Shown here in pieces: positions 58,113-64,000 of a stretch of 64,000 nt of DNA. Numbering within the stretch: the stretch's first letter is position 1; the number at the start of each line of letters is the position of its first letter. The notes beneath the pieces were generated by a model. That model saw nothing but the letters and a program-made list of their open reading frames with translations. It had not been told where the DNA came from and made no database searches. Both the position numbers and the translations under genes were made by a program. Source of the stretch: a bacterium (GTDB lineage: Bacteria > Sumerlaeota > Sumerlaeia > SLMS01); the NCBI GenBank assembly GCA_016125005.1, contig WGMQ01000038.1:1-64000 (forward strand), written 5' to 3'.

Positions 58113-58888
58113 TCGACCTCAAGGGAAAAATCGCGGTCGTGACCGGCGGCGGCATGGGCATCGGCGCGGGCATTTCAAAGGTGTTGGCCGGATACGGCGC
58201 CACCATCGCCATCGCAGACATCGATCCCGGCGCGGCCCAGCCGACAGCCGACGCCATCAATGCGTCGGGCGGCAAAGCCCGGGTCTACCGGCACGACGTG
58301 ACCAACTGGGATTCCGCCTTTGCCCTGGTCGAAGCCGTCGAGAGCGAACTCGGCCCCATCGACATCCTCGTCAACAATGCCGGCGTGTCCAGGCGCGTTC
58401 CTCTGCTCGAGATGAGCGAGCGGGAATGGGACCGGGTGCTCGACATCAATCTCAAGGGCCAGTTCATCACCACCCGCGCCGTCATGCCCGGCATGGCCGC
58501 GCGCAACCGCGGACGCGTCGTCAACATGGCTTCCGTCGTCTCAAAACAGGGGGTGGGCAACTTCTCTCATTACTGCACGTCGAAATTCGGGGTGATCGGG
58601 TTCACGCAGAGCATCGCGAACGAATATGCCCAGACCAACATCACGGTGAACGCTGTCTGTCCGGGCATCCTGATGACGCCGCTTCACGACGGGATCGTCG
58701 ACCAGATGGCGGCCGCCGCGAATGTCGATCATGACACCGCCAAGAAGAACTTCGTCGGCCTTGTGCCGCAGGGCCATCCGCAGACGCCGGAGGACGTGGG
58801 ACACATGATCGCGTTCCTCGCCTCCGACCTCGCCCAGAACGTGACGGGACAATCCTATCACATCGACGGCGGCATGCAGATGGACTAG
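58109..58888 (+). CDS. SDR family oxidoreductase coupled to the ABC transporter
   Basis: A 259-residue short-chain dehydrogenase: TGGGMGIGAGISKVL (about 12-26), NNAGVSRR (about 89-96), Ser in MASVVSKQG (about 140-148), YCTSKFGVIGF with Tyr/Lys (about 153-163), and PGILMTPLHD (about 184-193). Such SDRs beside sugar ABC systems oxidise a sugar or polyol. It overlaps the ATPase gene by 4 bases. Its stop TAG is part of the CTAG target duplicated by the IS5-type element, so the gene is intact. Substrate unknown. Confidence 0.9.
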   Translation: MIDLKGKIAVVTGGGMGIGAGISKVLAGYGATIAIADIDPGAAQPTADAINASGGKARVYRHDVTNWDSAFALVEAVESELGPIDILVNNAGVSRRVPLLEMSEREWDRVLDINLKGQFITTRAVMPGMAARNRGRVVNMASVVSKQGVGNFSHYCTSKFGVIGFTQSIANEYAQTNITVNAVCPGILMTPLHDGIVDQMAAAANVDHDTAKKNFVGLVPQGHPQTPEDVGHMIAFLASDLAQNVTGQSYHIDGGMQMD

Positions 58889-59727
58889 GTCACATACCCA
58901 TAAACGGGATTCCCATTTCGGATCGAGTCTGATTCAATTGTCTCAACCAAGGAGGGTTGAGATGGCACGGTTTGATCTGACGGATTTCGAATGGTCTGTG
59001 ATCGAGCCCTTGTTGCCGAACAAGCCGCGTGGCGTTCCTCGCGTGGATGACCGGCGGGTTTTGAACGGCATTTTCTGGCGGCTCCGCACAGGCGCACCCT
59101 GGGCCGATATTCCGGCGCGCTATGGCCCACATACGACCTGCGTCAACCGCTTCAACCGGTGGCGCAAGGCAGGCCACTGGGCGCGTATTCTCGAAGCTGT
59201 ATCAGAGGCTTATGATGGCGACGTTCAGATGATCGACTCTTCGTCGATCCGTGTTCACCAACATGCTGCCAACGGTCAAAAAAAGAAGAGCGATCCCGTT
59301 GCATGGGTCGTTCGCGCGGCGGCCTGACAACGAAAATCCATGCCTTGGTGGATACCGAAGGCCGCCCGATCCGCCTGAAGCTGACCGCCGGGCAGGCGCA
59401 TGACGGGCGGTCAGCGGCAGACATGTTCGAAACACTTGCCGCGGGGAATATCCTTCTCGCCGACCGCGCCTATGACAGCGACGGCTTGCGCGAAGAAATG
59501 GCCGGGCGCGGCGCCTGGGCCAACATCCGCACCATGCCGAATCGCGTCAAAACGTTCCCCTTCAGCCGATGGGTTTACCGCCAGCGCAATGCTGTCGAGA
59601 GGTTCTTCAACAAACTCAAACACTTCAGGGCAATCGCAACACGATACGAAAAGCGCGACGACAATTTCCTCGCCTCCGTTCAACTCGCTTCAATTCGAAT
59701 CTGGCTGCGGACTTATGAGTCGGTCAC
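58889..59727 (+). mobile_element. Complete IS5-family (IS427-group) insertion sequence
   Basis: About 839 bp, bounded by CTAG direct repeats (58885-58888 and 59728-59731). Imperfect terminal inverted repeats: GTCACATACCCATAA at the left, and GTGACCGACTCATAA as the complement of the right end (11 of 15 match). The transposase covers most of it. A target of CTAG and a two-frame transposase are typical of the IS427 group. The insertion lies exactly at the SDR stop codon. Confidence 0.85.
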
Positions 59728-59731
59728 CTAG
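58962..59731 (+). CDS. IS5-family transposase, two frames joined by -1 frameshift
   Basis: The first frame (58962-59327) starts at ATG with GGAGG upstream and holds the N-terminal region and the first Asp (VQMIDSSSIRVH). The second (in frame -1, to 59731) holds LLADRAYDSD with the second Asp, and RNAVERFFNKLKHFRAIATR with the catalytic Glu. A seven-A run (59278-59284, A-AAA-AAG) near residue 106 is a classic -1 slippage site, giving GQKK then the second frame. All DDE residues are intact, so it may be active. The stop TAG is completed by the flanking CTAG target. Confidence 0.88.
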
Positions 59732-60375
59732 TGGCTGCGACAATCAGGTCCGCGCACGATCCTGAACAACGAAGGGCGCCGACGAGTTTGACACGCGCTC
59801 TTGCACCTGCGTTCGGCAAGTCTTGGCCGAGCGTCGGCATCGTGAACTGCGGATCGGTTCGTTGTCCGTCGAGCCAGCGCAGCATGGTGGTCTTGATATC
59901 GGCATGGAAGCGCACTCCTGTCATTCCGCGCATGGTGCGGTCGCCGAAGAATGTCCTTGCAGCCGCCAGACGCGTGGAAAGCCATTGGTCCAGGTATGGG
60001 TGCGTTCACGCCGGCCATGCCAAGTTGGTGTGGTCGGCAAAGGCGTGCGGTATCGCCATCCAGGGCGAAGATGGCCAGCCATTGGCATGGTTGCGGCCGT
60101 GGAAGAACTCGACTGCTTCCTGTCAGCTATTGCGGCGCACGGCCGATTGACGCCTTCCTTCTTCCCGGCATCGATGTAGGATTTCACCCCGTCGCCGTGC
60201 TCGGCAATGACGAGCGGCCCCATTTCTGAGTTGGGGTCCGATGCCGGACCGATCTTGAGCGCCTCGGTCTTCGGCACCGGCGCCTCGATCAATGCGCAGG
60301 CCACTGCATCCGCCGCCGGCACGGCGACCGGGATGGCCATGCAGCGTTCGTCCGCCGGGTCGTCACTGGCAATTC
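59724..60375 (-). pseudogene. mmsA: Broken methylmalonate-semialdehyde dehydrogenase (mmsA)
   Basis: The minus strand carries the C-terminal half of MmsA in several frames. Around 60375-60180: ERCMAIPVAV, where the Cys corresponds to the catalytic residue of GQRCMAIS, then TEALKIGPASDPNSEMGPLV and DGVKSYIDAGKKEGVN. Around 60015-59945: GMAGVNAPIPGPMAFHASGG. Then in another frame MRGMTGVRFHADIKTTMLRW and FTMPTLGQ, the family C-terminus. Segments in between are deleted and shifted, and everything before the catalytic Cys is missing. It is non-functional; the IS5 copy sits right at its 3' end. Confidence 0.82.
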
Positions 60376-60388
60376 AGCGAGGTGATAC

Positions 60389-61861
60389 ATGCAGATTTCC
60401 GGACACGAAGTGATCATCGCCGGCGGCGGCCCTACAGGTCTTATGCTTGCCGGTGAGTTGGCACTGGCGGGCGTCGATGTCGCCATTGTCGAAAAGCGGT
60501 TGAGCCGGGACGTCGAGGGCTCCCGCGCCGGCGGCCTGCACCCGCGGGCGATCGAACTGCTCGACCAGCGCGGAATTGCCGGAAGATTCGCGCTGCAGGG
60601 CAAAAAGCACTACGTCGTACCCTTTCCCGGTGTCATGCTGAACGGAGCCGACCGCCCGTCCCGTCACAACTACACACTCGCCATCTGGCAGGCTGAAATC
60701 GAAAAGGGGCTTGCCGGGTGGGTCTGCGAACTTGCGGTTCCAACCTATCGCGGCCGCGAAGTGACGGACTTCTCGGAAGACGACAATGGCGTCGACATTG
60801 TGCTGGACAACGAGCGAATGTTGCGTGCGCAATTTCTCGTGGGATGCGACGGCGGCCGCTCCCTCGTTCGCAAGAAGGCCGGCATCGCATTTCCGGGATG
60901 GGATGCCGATATCAGCTATCTGATCTTCGAAGCCGACATGTCCGATCAACCGCCATCGGGCTTCAGGCACGGCGAAAAGGGCATCTACGCAATCGGCCCG
61001 CATGAGGATGGCAAACGTTTCCGCGGAGTGGTGACGGAGGAGCGCCTCATGTCGGGTGGCAAGCCCGGTCATGATGAACTCCATCGGGCGCTCGTCGCCG
61101 CCTACGACACCGATTTCGGTGTCCACAACGTCACCTGGCTTTCGCGGTTCACCGACGCGGCGCGGCAGGCGGACGCCTATCGCAAGGGCCGGATTCTGTT
61201 GGCCGGCGATGCCGCACACGTGCATTCGCCGGCGGGCGGCCAGGGCTTGAATACCGGCCTCCAGGACGCCGTCAATCTGGGATGGAAATTGGCCCAGGTG
61301 ATCAAGGGCATCTCGCCGGACAGCCTTCTCGACACCTATCACGACGAGCGCCACCCGGTCGGCGCGGCTTTGCTCAAGCATACCCTGGCGATCACCGCCC
61401 TCAATCGCGGCGACGCACGGACAACGGCCCTGCGCGAGATGATGGCCGAGGTAATGCCGATGGACGAACCGCGCAAATGGTATACTGCGCTGATGTCCGG
61501 CCTGGATGTGCATTACGACCTTGGCGAGGGCCATCCCCTGCTCGGGCGGCGCGTGCCTGACCTCGACATCACGACCGGGGGCGGCCCGACGACCGTCTTC
61601 ACGCTTCTCCATGATGCACGGCCGGTGCTGCTCAATCTCTCGACTTCCGGCGACCTCGACATCACCGGGTGGGGGGACCGCATAAAGCAGGTGGACGCAA
61701 CCTTCGAAGGCGTCATGAAACTGCCGGTCATCGGCGTCGTCGAGACCCCTTCGGCGATCCTGATCCGGCCGGACGGGCATGCGGCCTGGACAGGGGCTGG
61801 CCAGACCAATGGGTTGAGCGCGGCACTCGAGGCCTGGTTCGGACCGCCCCTCGGGAGATAG
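60389..61861 (+). CDS. FAD-dependent aromatic monooxygenase
   Basis: A 490-residue single-component FAD hydroxylase of the PheA/TfdB/UbiH-like group. FAD motifs: VIIAGGGPTGLMLAGELALA (about 8-27), the DG motif FLVGCDGGRSLVRKKAG (about 152-168), and GRILLAGDAAHVHSPAGGQG then LNTGLQDAVNLGWKLA (about 269-304). The C-terminal thioredoxin-like region (about 395-485) is also present. It would hydroxylate a phenol or related aromatic using NAD(P)H. Ribosome site GAGG upstream of ATG 60389. It starts 14 bases after the mmsA fragment. Substrate unknown. Confidence 0.88.
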   Translation: MQISGHEVIIAGGGPTGLMLAGELALAGVDVAIVEKRLSRDVEGSRAGGLHPRAIELLDQRGIAGRFALQGKKHYVVPFPGVMLNGADRPSRHNYTLAIWQAEIEKGLAGWVCELAVPTYRGREVTDFSEDDNGVDIVLDNERMLRAQFLVGCDGGRSLVRKKAGIAFPGWDADISYLIFEADMSDQPPSGFRHGEKGIYAIGPHEDGKRFRGVVTEERLMSGGKPGHDELHRALVAAYDTDFGVHNVTWLSRFTDAARQADAYRKGRILLAGDAAHVHSPAGGQGLNTGLQDAVNLGWKLAQVIKGISPDSLLDTYHDERHPVGAALLKHTLAITALNRGDARTTALREMMAEVMPMDEPRKWYTALMSGLDVHYDLGEGHPLLGRRVPDLDITTGGGPTTVFTLLHDARPVLLNLSTSGDLDITGWGDRIKQVDATFEGVMKLPVIGVVETPSAILIRPDGHAAWTGAGQTNGLSAALEAWFGPPLGR

Positions 61862-61896
61862 CCGGATATTTCCCGGATGCTCAAGACGCCCGGCAA

Positions 61897-62538
61897 TCAG
61901 CCGGAACGCGCCCTGTCTCCCTCGACAAAGTGAGCGACCTGGTCGTCATGGGCCTTCCTGAAGGCCGGCCGGGCGCAGGCACGTTCCTTGTAGGCACGGA
62001 TGTTCGGATAAGCAGGAGCATCGGCACGACGCGTCTGGCGGAATACGTCCGCCATGATGATGTCGGCAACCGTGAAACGGCCCGCAGCAATCCATTCGCG
62101 GTCAGCCAGTACGGCTTCCATACGGGCCAATCGACTGTCCAGCCAACCCGCAAGCCCGTTGTCCGGCCCATCGGACCAGTTCAACACCATCCAGGGCACG
62201 CTGACCATCTCGATGGAATTCAGGGCGGCAATGGTCCACTGCAGGGTGTCCGCTTCGCCAACCGGGTCCGAAGGCATGAGTATCTCGCTCTTTTTTGCGA
62301 GGTAAAGAAGGCAGGCACCGCTCTCGAAGACCTTTAAGCCGTCGTCCTCCAGAAACGGTATCTGTCCGAAGGGCTGCCTCGCAAAGTGATCGGAACCACG
62401 ATCATCGAACGGCGTCGTCTTCACCTCGTAGTCGAGCGCGGCCTCCTCGCAAGCCCATCTCAGCCTCAGATCGCGCACCAGGCCGCGCGGACCGTTCTCC
62501 CCGCCGGGCACGTAGTCATATGTCCAGATTGTAAGCAT
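61897..62538 (-). CDS. Glutathione S-transferase
   Basis: A 213-residue GST. N-terminal thioredoxin-like domain with FARQPFGQIPFLEDDGLKVF (about 52-71, cis-Pro) and ESGACLLYLAKK (the glutathione-binding ES, about 72-83). C-terminal helical domain with FTVADIIMADVF (about 154-165), the conserved Asp N-cap. ATG 62538 follows GAGGAG. Very similar in layout to the next GST; GSTs with aromatic clusters detoxify epoxides or isomerise maleyl-type intermediates. Confidence 0.88.
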   Translation of the reverse strand: MLTIWTYDYVPGGENGPRGLVRDLRLRWACEEAALDYEVKTTPFDDRGSDHFARQPFGQIPFLEDDGLKVFESGACLLYLAKKSEILMPSDPVGEADTLQWTIAALNSIEMVSVPWMVLNWSDGPDNGLAGWLDSRLARMEAVLADREWIAAGRFTVADIIMADVFRQTRRADAPAYPNIRAYKERACARPAFRKAHDDQVAHFVEGDRARSG

Positions 62539-62663
62539 GCTCTCCTCGCAAATCCCTTGCTGATTGCGTCCCAAAGTCTGTTCCCTCCCCCGCCAGGCGC
62601 GGTCCGGCGTCGCATTCGGCGGCCCTGGGCGTGGAGAGCATCGTACTGAACCTGACTTCGTAG

Positions 62664-63317
62664 CTAACCTTTCGATGTACGGCCGGCAAAAACCGCCAAC
62701 TGTGCGGCAAATGCCCGCTTGTAGGCAGGCCGCGCCTCGGCGCGGGCGATATAAGCCGAAAGCCCGGGATATTCGTCCAGCAGACCCGACGGCTTCAGCC
62801 GCTGCAACCCGTGCACCATCATCAGGTCGCCTGCGCTGAAGGCGCCGTCGAGCCAGTCGGCAGCGCCAAGACAGTCCGAAAGCTGCTTCAGCCGGTTCCG
62901 CACGCGATCCACGACCAACGGCAGACGTTCCTTGCTCCAGGGTTTGTCGCTTTCCAGAAGCCTCGCATTCGCGAATTCGAGGATCGGCGGCTCCACCGTG
63001 TTCAGCGCGGCGAACATCCAGGCGATCGCCCGTGCCCGCCCGTTGGCGTCGTCCGGCAGCAGGCCGGAATGACGCTCCGCGAGGTGCAGCACGATCGCAC
63101 CCGACTCGAACAGGACGAGATCACCTTCCTCATATGTCGGAATCTGCCCGAACGGATGCAGCGCCAGATGCGCAGGCTCCTTCATCGCGGCGAACGAGAC
63201 AAGACGGACCTCATAGGGCTGGCCGAGTTCCTCGAACGCCCATCGCACGCGCATGTCACGCGCCAGCCCGGCACCCCTGTCGGGCGAATTCTCGAAAGCG
63301 GTTATGGTGGGAAGCAT
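62664..63317 (-). CDS. Glutathione S-transferase (second)
   Basis: A 217-residue GST, paralogous to the one at 61897. HLALHPFGQIPTYEEGDLVL (about 50-69) with the cis-Pro, FESGAIVLHLAERHSG (ES glutathione-binding pair, about 70-85), and FSAGDLMMVHGLQ (about 161-173). Both proteins begin with a similar RDxRxRWAxEE segment, which argues for a tandem duplication. The gene precedes the first GST on the minus strand, 125 bases away. Specific substrate unknown. Confidence 0.88.
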   Translation of the reverse strand: MLPTITAFENSPDRGAGLARDMRVRWAFEELGQPYEVRLVSFAAMKEPAHLALHPFGQIPTYEEGDLVLFESGAIVLHLAERHSGLLPDDANGRARAIAWMFAALNTVEPPILEFANARLLESDKPWSKERLPLVVDRVRNRLKQLSDCLGAADWLDGAFSAGDLMMVHGLQRLKPSGLLDEYPGLSAYIARAEARPAYKRAFAAQLAVFAGRTSKG

Positions 63318-63641
63318 CGGATTCTCCTTTCGTGTCGCGCGAAGCCATCTGTGCGCCGCCGGCGAAAGCGGCGACGCTTTCCCGGTGGCCTGCCATACGC
63401 GCCTTGCCTGTCAGGCGCGGTGTTCAGCCGCCGCAGCGGCCTCAAGCCCCGCGAAACGGTTCTGCCCCATCCCCGAGCGGTTCCACTATGCGTCCCGAAC
63501 GCCGCCGCCGGGCAATTCGAAGCGCTCGGTTGCGGCGCCGATTGAAAGGGAGTTGGTCCTTCGGAGCGTCCCCGGGGTTCGTCCCCGGGACGGACAGGTG
63601 ACGCGCCTCACGACACTCGAAGCAGCAATTCTCCTTCCATT
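63318..63641. other. Intergenic stretch, no gene seen
   Basis: About 320 GC-rich bases between the DoxX stop and the GST start. No coding region, promoter or terminator is recognised with confidence. Confidence 0.5.
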
Positions 63642-64000
63642 TCAGGCACGCCTCAGACCGAAGGTCTTCCAGTCGATCCGCCAACCCAGCGTCAGCTTTT
63701 CGCCCGGCCCGTGAATGGCGGCAAACAGCAATCCGGCGATGAAGGTGAAGTGATCGACGAAAAAGCCGAACTCCGCCGGGTTTCCCTCCCACCGAGCCGG
63801 CCCGTGGAACGCCAGCGCCAGGAACAGGACGTAGGCCACCGAGAGCACCGCCGCTTCGCCGAAAAACGCGCCCGTGAAGAACGCAAGGGCGAGGCCGACC
63901 TCAAAGAAGGCCGCGACCCAGGCGAAGAAAAGCGGGGCCGGAAAGCTGATCGAGGCGATGTAGCCCGCCGTCGCGCCCATATCCGCGAACTTGAAGCAGG
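63642..64000 (-). CDS. DoxX-family membrane protein (5' end outside the window)
   Basis: A partial gene whose start lies beyond the right edge. Visible helices: GATAGYIASISFPAPLFFAW, VAAFFEVGLALAFFTGAFFG, and VLSVAYVLFLALAFHG; the segment HFTFIAGLLFAAIHGPG and C-terminal GEKLTLGWRIDWK fit DoxX/DoxD-like oxidoreductase membrane proteins. The frame is open upstream of the ATG at 63980 (reading CFKFAD), and the missing first helix supports truncation by the window edge. Members are linked to quinone or redox stress, function poorly defined. Confidence 0.8.
   Translation of the reverse strand, partial: CFKFADMGATAGYIASISFPAPLFFAWVAAFFEVGLALAFFTGAFFGEAAVLSVAYVLFLALAFHGPARWEGNPAEFGFFVDHFTFIAGLLFAAIHGPGEKLTLGWRIDWKTFGLRRA

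Noticed and set aside
1-64000. CRISPR array, tRNA or rRNA genes
   Set aside because: I saw no regularly spaced repeats and no tRNA- or rRNA-like sequence on reading through the window; a dedicated search was not possible.

Overview
The window is high-GC DNA (apart from one AT-rich patch at about 2.03-2.46 kb). It reads as an alphaproteobacterium, most likely of the Hyphomicrobiales (Rhizobiales). The reasons are the families present (DUF3008, DUF3182, the paired TIGR02587/TIGR02588 proteins, an IS427-group IS5 element, TRAP transporters) and repeated GGAAC-N16/17-NGTT promoters, the hallmark of the alphaproteobacterial general stress sigma factor EcfG. No rRNA, tRNA or CRISPR array was seen.

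Region 1 (1-2.46 kb) is an unknown gene, then a truncated IS256-family transposase abutting an AT-rich insert with a small two-helix membrane protein. Region 2 (2.46-18 kb) looks like a general-stress island of small genes: MgtC-like protein, twin-CBS protein, tiny membrane proteins, a glycine-zipper lipoprotein, a flavodoxin-fold reductase, DUF3008, TIGR02587/02588, DUF3182 with an alpha/beta hydrolase, a DUF892 ferritin-like protein, and a trio (endonuclease/exonuclease/phosphatase, YbhN-type membrane protein, two-HKD phospholipase D) recalling E. coli ybhP-ybhN-clsB. At least eight transcription starts here carry sigma-EcfG-type promoters, including one near-palindromic bidirectional promoter at about 14.85 kb.

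Region 3 (18.3-27.7 kb) is a minus-strand catabolic operon under a divergent IclR regulator: HpaI-type aldolase, cupin, DUF6282 amidohydrolase, three-part TRAP transporter, BKACE (DUF849) enzyme and SDR. Decayed transposase and LysR remnants flank it. Region 4 (27.8-31.1 kb) has two divergent redox pairs: TetR/quinone-oxidoreductase plus ABM monooxygenase with clear twin operators, and SDR/HxlR. Region 5 (31.1-32.2 kb) is a decayed tyrosine-recombinase locus.

Region 6 (32.2-48.7 kb) is an aromatic meta-cleavage island: acyl-CoA-dehydrogenase-fold monooxygenase plus flavin reductase, two intact extradiol/VOC proteins plus one VOC paralogue that has lost its metal ligands, 2-hydroxymuconic-semialdehyde-type dehydrogenase, FAH-family enzyme, HpaH hydratase, HpaI aldolase, an EthD protein, an AtaL/SnoaL fusion, and a class II aldolase homologue lacking its three zinc histidines. 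Two TetR regulators share a palindromic operator (TGTAAC[A/G]TACGTTAC) found at three promoters; GntR and LysR regulators control the lower part. Region 7 (48.9-58.9 kb) adds a second TRAP system with a formylglycine sulfatase and a sugar-type ABC transporter with an SDR. A complete IS5-family element sits exactly on the SDR stop codon, next to a broken mmsA. Region 8 (60.4-64 kb) has a FAD aromatic hydroxylase, two glutathione S-transferases and a truncated DoxX gene.

Overall: a conserved chromosomal stress region followed by a mosaic of acquired catabolic modules with the scars of mobile elements. The exact growth substrates cannot be read from sequence alone.
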